64,000 bases of DNA from Odobenus rosmarus divergens (taxonomy: Eukaryota > Chordata > Mammalia > Carnivora > Odobenidae). Both the position numbers and the translations under genes were made by a program. The stretch is from the NCBI RefSeq assembly GCF_000321225.1, contig NW_004450461.1:615794-679793 (forward strand), in the 5' to 3' direction. The notes beneath the pieces were generated by a model. That model did not search any database and was not told the DNA's origin. It saw only the letters and a list, made by a program, of their open reading frames with translations. How positions within the stretch are numbered: position 1 is the stretch's first letter; each line of letters starts with the position of its first letter. This document shows positions 46,201 through 56,045 of this stretch, piece after piece.

Positions 46201-46623
46201 ATGATTAGTTATTTTAAATGATCTAATTATACTGTCTCTAGATATACAAAGTGAGCAAAATAACTGTTCCTAGGATTTCAAATAAAATTCTTGGCTAGTA
46301 TCAAAGCTTTTACATTAGTCCAGAAAGTGTTCGAATTCTGCTGTTCTTGGTTTGAGTTCATTAGTAATATACATTTATAAGACTTGTCAATTAAAAATAT
46401 ATCTGATTCCCAACACTGTACATCATTTTCAGATGAAATAAAATAAAACCTTATGTATAATTCATTTAGAAAATATGTATTCTATTCTTACAGGAAATGA
46501 CCAACTTTGCTTTCACTTTTTAAGTAAAATATATACATGCACGTTACTAAGCTAACCAAATGATGATTCTGAAACCAGAAAAGAATAAGTAAGAATAAGA
46601 TTAAAAAAAGAGGAAAGTATATT

Positions 46624-46830
46624 GGGGTGCCTGGGTGCCTTAGCTGATTAAGCATCTGACTCTTGATTTCAGCTCAGGTCATGATCTCAGGGTCATAAGT
46701 TGGAGCCCCATGTCAGGTGTTACATTCAGCGTGGAATCTGCTTGTCCCACTTCCCTCTGCTCCTCACCCCATTTGCGTGCCCTCTCTCCCTCTCTCTGTC
46801 TAAAATAAATAAATAAAATCTTTTTAAAAA
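46624..46830 (+). mobile_element. Carnivore tRNA-Lys SINE
   Basis: An older variant ('catctgactcttgatttcagctcaggtcatgatctcagggtcataag'). A 13-bp duplication with one mismatch lies at 46609-46621 (AGAGGAAAGTATA) and 46831-46843. Confidence 0.93.
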
Positions 46831-46931
46831 AGAGAAAAGTATAGACCAGTTTTACTTGTAAAAGTTTATTAAAAGTCCTAAGTAACATATTAACTATTTG
46901 AAAGCAATAGTATATTTAAAATCATAGCACT

Positions 46932-47476
46932 AGAATACCCAACTTTTACATCAACATAGATGGGACTGGAGGAGATTATGCTAAGTGAAATAAGTCAAGC
47001 AGAGAAAGTCAATTATCATATAGTTTCACTTATTTGTGGAACATAAGGAATAGCATGGAGGACATTGGGAGAAGGAAGGGAAAAATGAAGGAGGGGGGAA
47101 ATCGGAGGGGGAGATGAACCATGAGACACTATGGACTCCGAGTAACAAACTGAGGGTTTAGAGGGGAGGGGGGTGGGGGGACGGGTTAGCCCGGTGATGG
47201 GTATTAAGGAGGGCACGTACTGCATGGAGCACTGGGTGTTATACAAAAACAATGAATCATGGATCACTACATCAAAAACTAATGATGTATTGTATGGTGA
47301 CTAACATAACATAATGAAATAAAATAAAATTAAAACAAAACAAAACAAAACCCTAGACTTAGAAACTCCAATGGAAACCCTCGAGGGCCCCCTCCCTCTT
47401 TGGGAGCTTTATACTATCACTCAACAAACTTTGCTGCCCACCAAAATAAATAAATAAATTAATTAATTAATAAAAT
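46932..47476 (+). mobile_element. 5'-truncated L1 with a transduced 3' flank
   Basis: The insert begins in the region just before the L1 3' UTR ('acatagatgggactggaggagattatgctaagtgaaataagtcaagcagagaaagtcaattatcat'). It carries the full G-rich 3' UTR and ends with the terminal block and a first A-rich tail (47311-47350). About 90 nt of non-L1 sequence (47351-47442) then precede a second A-rich tail (47443-47476). The duplication AAAATCATAGCACT (46918-46931) is matched at 47477-47490 with one mismatch, outside the second tail. The whole unit therefore looks like one insertion. Confidence 0.85.
47351..47442 (+). mobile_element. Transduced segment, LTR-end-like
   Basis: The non-L1 block contains 'ccctccctctttgggagctttatactatcactcaacaaactttgctgccc'. 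This has the texture of an ERV LTR polyadenylation region (CAATAAA-like site, here CAACAAA). It lies between two A-rich tails within one target duplication. Confidence 0.6.
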
Positions 47477-47490
47477 AAAATCATAGCCCT

Positions 47491-48227
47491 GTAATTGTAT
47501 TACTGGGAATATAGAGGCCAAGATGTTAGGAAAAGGATACCCTAAAACAAAGTGGGTTAGCAGTGACAGATATTTATTTATCTTTTATATAATAGTCATA
47601 AATAAGCATCTAGCTGATGGGATAATTTTGCCATCCTTAACATGTGGATTCCAAGGATGTTCCAATCGTAAGAGGAAAAGTCTAGAATAAAGGAAATGAC
47701 CCAGAAGTCTGTCACATGTCTTCTACTGACATATTTTGTCTTAAGCCACATGGGTAAAATGAGCTGCAAGGGAAATTAGAAAATGCTGTCTTCAGCTGAG
47801 GAGCCATGATCCCTCTAGAGAAAGAAAGAGGAGAATGGACACGGGAGCAGAGGTAGTAATCATACTGTTATGGAGACCTCTGCCATTGCCCATTTGAGTG
47901 TACCCATTGTACTATTCTTCCTGCAAAAAGAATATACATTTCTTCTTCAAGAAAGAAAATCAACCGTGCTATCAGTTATGGTATCTGGCTGACAGTGAGG
48001 GAACTCTGGGTTGATGCAAAGTCCTTTTTATTATGTCTTGTCAGGGTTCTATATAGCCTGGTATCATATTAACTGAAAGAAAAGTTGTTCTCCCTTCTCT
48101 ACTCCCCACCACAGACATATTAGGTAATGTGGAATTGAAATAAGAAAATTATATTTCATCTATTCAGGGCATAAACAATGAAACTCCTATCAGTCAGTTG
48201 CCCCTTTCTAACACAGGGAAAGGTTTT
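47491..48227. other. Unique or very old repeat DNA
   Basis: The 47560-47800 part ('acagatatttatttatcttttatataatagtcat', 'ccacatgggtaaaatgagctgcaagggaaattagaaaatgctgtcttcagctgagg') looks like an old interspersed repeat I cannot name. Confidence 0.4.
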
Positions 48228-48242
48228 AAAAGTCTCCTTCCC

Positions 48243-48340
48243 GTGCTCGCTTCAGCAGCACATATACTAAAATACAGAGAAGATTAGCATGGCCCCTGCG
48301 CAAGGATGACATGCGAATTCGTGAAGAGTTCCATATTTTT
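48243..48340 (+). pseudogene. RNU6P: U6 snRNA retropseudogene (5' part of a U6-SINE chimera)
   Basis: U6 is the catalytic small nuclear RNA of the spliceosome. The copy starts exactly at the mature 5' end (GTGCTCGCTTC) and runs to the 3' end (TTCCATATTTTT). It is 98 nt long against about 107 nt for the functional RNA. Nine bases are missing after CATATACTAAAA, just before the ACAGAGA box. The ACAGAGA box and AGC triad are intact. Single-base changes occur at CTTCAGC, ACATGCGAATTC and GAAGAGTT. There is no proximal sequence element upstream, as expected for a retrocopy. It continues without a gap into a SINE tail, and both share one target duplication. It is not expected to be expressed. Confidence 0.96.
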
Positions 48341-48431
48341 GGCCCACATTGGGCTCCCTGCTCTGTGTTCCCTCTCTCGCTGTCTCTCTCTCTGTCAAAT
48401 AAATAAATAAAATCTTTTTAAAAAAATAAAT
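48341..48431 (+). mobile_element. SINE 3' tail fused to the U6 copy
   Basis: Directly after the U6 3' end comes 'ggcccacattgggctccctgctc', the carnivore SINE middle. It then skips about 45 bases to 'tgtgttccctctctcgctgtctctctctctgtcaaataaataaataaaatctttttaa' and an A-rich tail. The tRNA-like head is absent. The duplication AAAGTCTCCTTCCC (48229-48242) recurs with one mismatch at 48432-48445, so U6 and SINE tail entered together. Confidence 0.93.
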
Positions 48432-48445
48432 AAAATCTCCTTCCC

Positions 48446-50705
48446 CTGGTAATGGAATAAATTCCTTATTTAGCCTATTTGACAGCCCAATATTCAGCTC
48501 TATTCGTAATTTCTTTCTCATTGTTTTTCATGGCCCCAGCATTAATTTTGAATCCATTAATTTTATCCCATTTGTTATTGTCATTCACAGCCCAAACTAC
48601 AGAACTTTCATAGGCAGTTTCCTGATGGGACAGGTTTGGTGATATGAAGATTGCATAGGGGATTGAATTTATGTAGGCCAAACTTGTGATTTCTTTGAAA
48701 CAAAATTCTCTCTAAAAATCTGCAAGATTCAGGAACTATTAATAAATTCTATGTGAAAATAATGCATGTAATTTTTTTTGTTCCAATAATTGTTCATAAA
48801 GTCATCAAATAATGTGGTAGCTTTAAAGCACATATGTCTCTTGGAGAAACAGGGAAAAGGTAGTTATATTTTCATAAGACTTTAAAAATGCTATCTAAAA
48901 TATTTAGTTTTCATGAAGGAATTTCCTTTCCCTTGTGTACATATTAGAAAATCTCAGAAACTCTTCATCTGACAATAAATTAATTTCAGATAACTGGGAT
49001 TGAAAAAGTCAACAGAATAAGAAATAAGCTAATTAGTGATACAAGAATTAGATGGCTTAGTTTTAGAATAATGATATATAACCTTTTTTACATTATAAGA
49101 AAATAAAATCCTTATCAGAAGATAGGTGAAAAATTCACTAGGATTTCCACAACTCGTAGAAAACTCTACCAATTCTTAGTTGAATTATCCTGTAACTCTA
49201 TAATCATTCTGTAAGTTTTTAATAAACCAAACATATTTCTTATGTTGTCCAAAAATCATCAAATTTTTATTGAGCTATGATATGTACTAAAAGTTGATAA
49301 AGATAACATTGTTATTTGTGATGGTATTTTCAATTTTTATTGCCATTCCCAAAATTGTATTTAAAGGAAATTATGTTCATGTTTCTATATAGACAGAAAT
49401 TGTGAAATAATACAGAAGCACACTAATTTGAGCAACCTTGAATGGGTTTCTATAAAAAGTGAAGCAGTAAAGAGTAGAGAATAAATTTTTATTCACTATA
49501 TTGAAATAAATCTCTCATATTTCAGTTAAGCTTCAGCAATAGGAAAAATAACCTTAAATGTAGCATTCAAGGAGATATAAGTAAGCTCTATTCTGAAAAA
49601 TCTCTATTTCAGGATCAGTTAAAAGCAGTAGAAATGGTTATGGATTTTATTAGTGCTAGCACAAACCACTGATAAGAAGCCATTCAGCAGAATTGTTTGG
49701 AAAGAAGAGAACTATAAATCACAAATTAATCTTAATCAGGAATTATAAGAAAAGGAAATGAGGGAAAGAGGAACGTTACCTTTCAGTACAATGGCACATA
49801 AATTGGATGCATTCACTAACAAAAAAGAGAAAATTATTTGTAATTGTTGTATACTCTTTCTTTGTATTTAATGTTTGAGTTCTGTTTTCCATGACCTGTT
49901 GGGATTTTTCTTACAAATATTTCAGACAACATTGTTGTGTTACTTTATACAGTATTCCTAAATTTCTACGGTAATTTTTAAAACATAGATGGATTTCGAA
50001 ATACTTTAAGAAAACAAGATAATATGTAAATAACAAGCATGAGACATAAATCTGATTTGGGCTTTTTAATTTTAACTTTCTTTTAGTTTTTGCTCAATAA
50101 TGGACAAAATTTGACTCATAAGAAGTTTAAAATAGTTGTAAGCAACATTGTCAATCTAGTAACATTTCAGCTATAACGGTAGCAACAGTACATTCAACAC
50201 CAACCAGAAATGTTCTTCCTTGGAAATTTAACTTTCCAGCCATATTTTAAGGGTGTAGAAAAAAAGCATGTGTGGTATAGATCTCCCAAACTATATTTAA
50301 ATGTTTCATACTTAAGCATTCTCTAATAAGAGAATGGAGAAGAGTGAAGCCTGTCCTTTGTTACCACAACATAGATGATTGTCACAGTGCAATGGTGGCA
50401 TCTGTTGGCATGTGGTATATATGACATGAAATTGCTTGGATTTTTTCCCAAGTCTTGCTTTCCTAGAGCATGCCATGTCTAGATGCTGAGAATATATGTT
50501 TCAGTCAGCACTTTCAATATGTGATGAACAAATTGAAAGCCAACACTAAAAACAATCAAGATTTTTATTTTTACTACCAGTCATAAAGAAGGATGAGAAG
50601 AAAAAGCAAAGTCAATATTTAGCTCATGACAGTTCTGTGTTTGTCACCGTGCTCCAAGCTTATTCAGATATGGCATACTAAATGTGTAACAAACGAAGAT
50701 CAGAA
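48446..50705. other. Unique AT-rich DNA, no feature seen
   Basis: A 2.2-kb stretch without recognisable repeats or convincing open frames. This is the longest SINE/LINE-poor interval so far in the window. Confidence 0.5.
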
Positions 50706-50714
50706 AGTCTATTA

Positions 50715-50780
50715 TAGATGATAATAGATCGATAGATAGATAGATAGATAGGTGATAGATCGGAGAGATCAGATAGATAT
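50715..50780 (+). repeat. (GATA)n microsatellite, interrupted
   Basis: GATA/GATC units (atagatcgatagatagatagatagataggtgatagatcgg) fade out by 50780. Confidence 0.92.
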
Positions 50781-51300
50781 AACAAGCATTGAGCTACACA
50801 ATGGAAAGTAAAAAGGAGATTATGGCCCTAGGAACTTTATAGCCTCATCATAAAGGCATATTAAATAGAGGATCATAGAAATATGTAGTTACTCATGAGA
50901 ATAAATTTACAAAAATAACTGTATGAAGAAAAATAATTCAGGAAGATAATGTCAGGATAGTGTAGATGTACTAGAGATTACACTGTTCTATAAGCAATGT
51001 TCTAATCAAAGTAACCTTCTTCTGTGCCTTTTATTTTGTGACAGAAATGGTTAATTGATTCATAATTTTTTCCACCTAGAAATTTAATTCAACAAATTAC
51101 TGAACTTTGCAGTTAGCGCACTGAATTACAGCAGAGATGCCTTATTGTGGTTACTTTGGTGTACTGAGAGCGACATGGAATGGCTACATTAAGGGCACTG
51201 TATCTCTGTGCATTCAACACCCCAAGGCTGAGTCAACTCAGGACAATGTCCCAATCTAAGAACTCTTGTCCTAAATGGAATGTGTTTCTTTCAAAGTACC
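50781..51300. other. Unique DNA, no feature seen
   Basis: No repeat recognised. It leads into the exon-like segment that follows. Confidence 0.5.
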
Positions 51301-51333
51301 TTTATTAACTCCTCATTTATCTCTTTTTTCCAG

Positions 51334-51408
51334 AATCCGATAAGGCAATCTCTTACTCTCCGAACACAGGGAGCCCTGCTGTATGCACTGCCAAACATGT
51401 CTCTTGAG
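51334..51408 (+). other. Exon-like 75-nt segment with strong splice sites
   Basis: A branch-point-like TTATTAAC (51302-51309), a pyrimidine tract (CATTTATCTCTTTTTTCCAG) ending in CAG at 51333, and a 5' splice site GAG|GTATGT at 51408/51409 frame a segment of exactly 25 codons. Frame 1 is open throughout (N-P-I-R-Q-S-L-T-L-R ... N-M-S-L-E). Frame 2 stops at once and frame 3 stops at the last codon. G+C is about 49%, well above the flanks. I do not recognise the peptide and see no companion exons in the window. It could be an exon of a gene with very large introns, an alternative exon, or a chance decoy. Confidence 0.4.
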
Positions 51409-51539
51409 GTATGTAAAAACAGAACTGTGTTACAGCTATGGCTGGTTGTGGGCATGAGTATTAATCTTTTTTTTTTTTTAAATTCTGTGTATTATCATGT
51501 TTTGACATAAAAAAGCAAAACCAAAAACAAAACACCTTT

Positions 51540-52045
51540 CACTTTAGGGAAAGACTACCCCTCCCTGGCTACCCAATTAGCCAATTCTTAGAGATAGGAA
51601 GGAACTCACAAAAAAGTCTTTGATATGCAGACTAATCAAAACAGAGCCATACTTTGTTCTGGCCTGTGTACCCCAGGAGGCAATATTCCCCTGTTTAATC
51701 ATCTTAGGGCCACGTACTAATCAACTAGTGACCTAGAACATGGAGCCTGCTGAAATTATTCAAACAAGCCAATCCTAATTGTTTACCCTGCCCTGTCTTA
51801 CCCTTCCTGTGTAAACCCTAATAAGGGCTCTGGTTTAAACCTATTGCTTCACTCTGTTTCCACTTCCTGACCAAAACCTGGTATTCCTCCTGAGACCCTA
51901 CAAAGTGAGCTGTGCCTCTGGTTTCTAGGGGAACTGTCATTAACACTGAAATTTTCTTTCAGTGCATTAACCTCTCCATGTCCTCTCTCAGTCACCTTTA
52001 TAAATTAAGACCCAGACACAAAACAGCAAGTTTCAGAGAAAAGGA
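51540..52045 (+). repeat. Possible ERV LTR remnant
   Basis: C+A-rich, LTR-like texture: 'ccctgccctgtcttacccttcctgtgtaaaccctaataagggctctgg' (51786-51833) and 'cattaacactgaaattttctttcagtgcattaacc' near its end. No termini or target duplication could be fixed. Confidence 0.35.
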
Positions 52046-53030
52046 CGTAGAGAAAATCAGTTATTTGGCCCTTATATTGCATTAAATGAACTTAATGAAA
52101 TATATCCTTGTATTACAAAAAAAAAAACAAAAACTTTGATTTTGCCAGAGAGCACTTTTTCTCACAAACAGAAAGCTTTGGACTATTATTGATATAGAAG
52201 AATAAATTTACTTATTTGTACAAATACTGCAAATAATTCTGCCTGTTTGGAAACATTGAGATATGGAGACTGGAGCATTCTTCCTGGCTATCAACAATCG
52301 TCAAGTTCCATACATAATTGCTCTGTTTTCCTTCAATCTGAGTAAACACTACCCACTTCAATGCTGATAGAGCACAATGTATAAAAAGAAAACTTTATGC
52401 TACCCTATGATCAATGAAAAAGATTCCTATTTTATCATTGTTAAAGTTTGCTATGAAAGCAAGGGGCATAAAATTTTGAATAGCTATTAAGTAACTCAAA
52501 GGTTTTTGACAATCTTGATAAAAAATATAGAAGTTCCATGAAAACACAGAGTGTGCACAAAAATTTAGAATCTGGTTGACTGATTTCACCCAACTACTTC
52601 AAGACCTAGAGACCTACTGTACCCAGTTACTTTTAAATTTTTTTTTGGAAAATCTATTGCTTTCTCTATGAAACTAAGAGTACTTGGATCCAGAGTCATA
52701 CTGGAACATATGTGAACTATTTCTTATCGTTGGGGATCTAAGAAGAATAGTTTGGGGAGTGCTGGAGGCAAAGGCCAGATTGGAGCAGAGTCAGAGGGAG
52801 TGTGAAGAGGTGAGTAGGAAACGGGGAGAGAGGATGGACAACTTTTTGGAAGGGCTTTACTCTAAAGTGGAGATAGAGAGAATTAAGACACTTGTGTTTA
52901 TTTTTAGATACTTGTACAAATCAGTTCAGACTTAATCATGGTACATGTCTCTATGCAAGAGTCTCTAAAGTATAATATAATATGTGGACTGGGGGTAGTT
53001 CAGCTTGGTCATATCATGGATGGACGTCCT
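52046..53030. other. Mostly unique DNA; possible old repeat at 52690-52880
   Basis: The purine-rich piece 52690-52880 ('gcaaaggccagattggagcagagtcagaggga', 'agaggatggacaactttttgg') resembles the minus strand of the LINE2-like relics. The 83-codon frame at 52684-52935 lies in it and is not taken as a gene. Confidence 0.4.
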
Positions 53031-53034
53031 AATA

Positions 53035-53260
53035 GCAGCTACTACTAAGTGAGCAGTCAGCATGCAATAAGCACTCTTCCAAGTGCCTCACCTATATAAT
53101 CATATTTTCAGCATATGCTTATGTGCATGAACACACATACACACACACACACACACAAATAGCATTATCTTATGTTTGTAGAAAGAAACCAAGCCATAGG
53201 CAAGTAAATGATTTGTTAAAGACTACAAATATATGTAGTTGGAGAACAAAAGTCCAAATG
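53035..53260 (+). repeat. MIR relic with a (CA)n expansion
   Basis: MIR-like flanks ('aataagcactcttccaagtgcctcacctatataatcatat' and 'accaagccataggcaagtaaatgatttgttaaagac') surround an (AC)n run at 53129-53157. Confidence 0.75.
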
Positions 53261-53419
53261 GTACATTTTTGTTACCAAATGGGTACCCATTCTATTATAT
53301 AAAACTCTTTCTGCTTTGGGATTTGGAGGAGGAAAACCCAGAGACTAGGTTAAAGCACATTATATATAGGCCAAATGGCTTGAGATGAGTCTGTAAAGAC
53401 AATGAGTGAGATTTTTTTG

Positions 53420-54100
53420 AAGCTTATGTGCTCCTTGAAAGTGGCTTAAAAGTGACAGTGATACCTATGAAAGGTTTGCACATGTGAAAGAGATTTTGAC
53501 AGTGAAATGGCTAGAATACAGACTATTCCAATAGACCATAAGATAAAGGCATAAAGATCATACTCATTGTATAATCACAGGCATAGAGAAGGGGGAATGA
53601 ATTCTAGAAAATGAATCATCTGCCCTGAGACGTGGGCGTGGGGGAGAGAGAGAAAAATCTAATATTCAGTTCCAAATTATGAAACTGGGAGACTTAGTGA
53701 ATATGTTATCAAGAGCAAAAACAGAGTTGGTTTGGGTAAAAAATTAGTGGGATTGTCTTAAACATAGTTTCATAACATGGACAACTATTTTTAAAACATG
53801 AGAATAGAACTCAGGAGAGGGATCCTAATGGTAAATGCAATTTTAGATGTCATCTGCCTAGAATTGATATCCAGTAAATTAATTCAGAAATATTTCATCA
53901 CTTACTCTCCTTTGAGCACTGAGTTAGGTGTTGCAAGGATTGAAATAGAGATCTAATCTTCTCTCAGCAATTTTGATGCGAAATAAAAAATATAAATACA
54001 TAAACAGGTAATTAAAATACATTGTGGTAATTGCTAAGAAGTCAAGGTAGATATTGTATTACCATATGTGAGAGGCCCTAATCTAGATTTGGAGATAGGT
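53420..54100 (-). repeat. Ancient LINE2-like relic, minus strand
   Basis: Blocks such as 'aacatggacaactatttttaaaacatgagaatagaactcaggagagggatcc' (53775-53827) and 'gatgtcatctgcctagaattgatat' have the wording of the same old family as 18.3 kb. Assignment is tentative. Confidence 0.4.
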
Positions 54101-54945
54101 GCCAGGGAAAGCTTTCAGAGTATATAAAATTTTCATGAGAGAAATAAGAAAATGTGCAAAATATAGAAGTTTGGAAAACATCTGAAAATAATGGCACGAG
54201 AATCAAAGAAGGAACAATTTCCTAGATATAGAACAAGGCAATATATAGACTTTTTTTTTTTTTTACTAAGCCCTGTGAAATAGTGATTTAAGAGATGTTT
54301 GACAATTTCCACATAAAGCTTTTAGATATAAAACTAGAAGAGCACATGTGACTTATAACTGAGTAGCTCCTCTCAGACAGAGGGAAGGCAGCTCTCTGAA
54401 CATAAATTAAAGAATACATGTCTGTTTAGGAAGCAGAGACAGGAAACAAGGGCTGACACCTTCAAAAAACAAAAAAAGAAAGGTAAAGCATAATAGTGAG
54501 AGAAAAATGTAAAGGTTTTGGCATGAAGGCAGAGAAATCTCTTATACTGATCGAAATCTAACAGACCAAGATAAAGCTAGTCCCTAGACCCTGAACACTG
54601 AACCAGTGTAAACATAGAGAAGGGTTAGTGAACAGCAAGCATCCAACATCAGAAGGAATTTCAAATGTGTGTCATCCTGTTTTTATTTTGTTTTGTTTCT
54701 GATGGCTCTTCAATTGCATAATTTTCCATTAGATTGGACAAAGACATCTGGTCCCTTTTCAATGGAGAAGAGTCACCTAAATAAGTGATCTGTTGTACAA
54801 ATAATCTCCCTTTCCTCTTGCTTATGTCCATAGTTACTCAGACTCAAACAAATGCTGATTTATAATGCTACAGTCTGCTTACAGTCAAAGGACCTATGTT
54901 TAGAACTGGAAAGAAACGATTTGTCAATCCATGAGAGACCTCATG
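54101..54945. other. Unique AT-rich DNA, no feature seen
   Basis: No gene or recognisable repeat. Confidence 0.5.
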
Positions 54946-54949
54946 CTTG

Positions 54950-55245
54950 CTTTCAAGTATCATGCAGTGTTTGTCATTCTATGACTAGCTTATTTCACTT
55001 AGCATAATGTCCTCCAGGTTCGTTGATGTTGCAAGTGGCAGGATTTCCTCCTTTTTTTAAGGCTGAGTAATATTGTGTTGTATGCATATTGTATTCATCT
55101 GTTGATGGATGCTTTGGTATTTCCATATCTTGGCTATTGTGAATAGCGTTGCAATGCAAATATCTCTTTGATATTCTGATATCAATTTTTTTGGATATAT
55201 ATCCTAATATATATTGGGATTGCAGAATCATTTGGCAATTCTATT
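54950..55245 (-). repeat. Old L1 ORF2 3' fragment, minus strand
   Basis: The complement of the ORF2 tail reads 'ctagcttatttcacttagcataatgtcctccaggttcgttgatgttgcaagtggcaggatttcctcc' to 'ttggctattgtgaatagcgttgcaatgc'. It stops at the SINE that follows. Confidence 0.92.
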
Positions 55246-55249
55246 TTCT

Positions 55250-55390
55250 TTCTTTTTTTTTTTTTAGGGGGGTGGAGGGGCAGAGGGAGAGAGAGAATCT
55301 TAAGCAGGCTCCATCTCACAACCTTGAGATCATGACCTGAGCTGAAATTAAGAGTTGGACACTTAACCAAATAAGCTACCCAGGCGCCCC
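55250..55390 (-). mobile_element. Truncated carnivore tRNA-Lys SINE
   Basis: The minus-strand copy keeps the GA tract and head ('tcatgacctgagctgaaattaagagttggacacttaaccaaataagctacccaggcgcccc'). It lacks the usual AAAGATTTTATTT tail block. The two sides differ (L1 left, LINE2 right), so no duplication can be seen. Confidence 0.9.
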
Positions 55391-55664
55391 TACAGTGATC
55401 CTCTTAAATGAAAAATATATCATGCCAGTCTTCTCCAAAATGTGCAATGCCTCCTCATCTCATTCAGAATAAAAGTGGGAGTTCTTATAGAAGCAGATCT
55501 ACAAGATCATAACCGCTGCCCCTTCCTTATCTTTCTAATCTGGCTCACACATGGTCTGACTTCAGAGCCTTTTATTGACTGTCCTTTATGACAGGTATAC
55601 TCCTCACCCAAATTTCATCATCCTTCAGGCTCTTAGTTACATGTCATCTTCCCTGTGGGGCCAG

Positions 55665-55695
<31 letters not shown>

Positions 55696-55915
55696 ACACA
55701 CACATATCCATTAGCTTTTACCACTTTATTGCCTTTCTTCCTTATGTACTAGTCACATCAACTATATCACTTAGCTTTTTTTTTGTCTTTCCTATAAAAA
55801 ATAAGCACTATATGGAAAAGGATTTTTGGTTTTGGTCATTGATATATCCCCAGTGCCAGAAGAGTGTTAGACACATAGAAAGCACTCCATAAATTCTTAT
55901 TGAAATATAAATGTT
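55391..55915 (+). repeat. LINE2 3' end with a (CA)n microsatellite
   Basis: The plus strand follows the LINE2 3' region: 'tctcattcagaataaaagtgggagttct', 'ctaatctggctcacacatggtctgac', then the terminal block 'gatatatccccagtgccagaagagtgttagacacatagaaagcactccataaattcttattgaa'. An (AC)n run lies at 55664-55703. The 105-codon frame through the (CA)n is an artefact. Confidence 0.85.
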
Positions 55916-56045
55916 ACATGAAATTATATATATATTAAATTTAAATATATATTATATTTTATTATATGTTTATATATTTATATGTTTATCTTATATATAT
56001 CATTTATACATTTATATATTATACATATTTATATATATGTTTCAG
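55916..56045. repeat. AT-only low-complexity tract
   Basis: About 130 nt are nearly all A and T (TATATATTTA-type words). Confidence 0.9.

Noticed and set aside
48243..48340. Functional U6 gene
   Set aside because: It has a 9-nt deletion before the ACAGAGA box and base changes, no proximal sequence element upstream, and a SINE tail within one target duplication.
50715..50780. CRISPR-like short repeats
   Set aside because: A simple GATA microsatellite without unique spacers; the genome is mammalian.
55575..55892. 105-codon frame with a His-Thr repeat
   Set aside because: It runs through a (CA)n microsatellite within a LINE2 3' end. There is no gene context.
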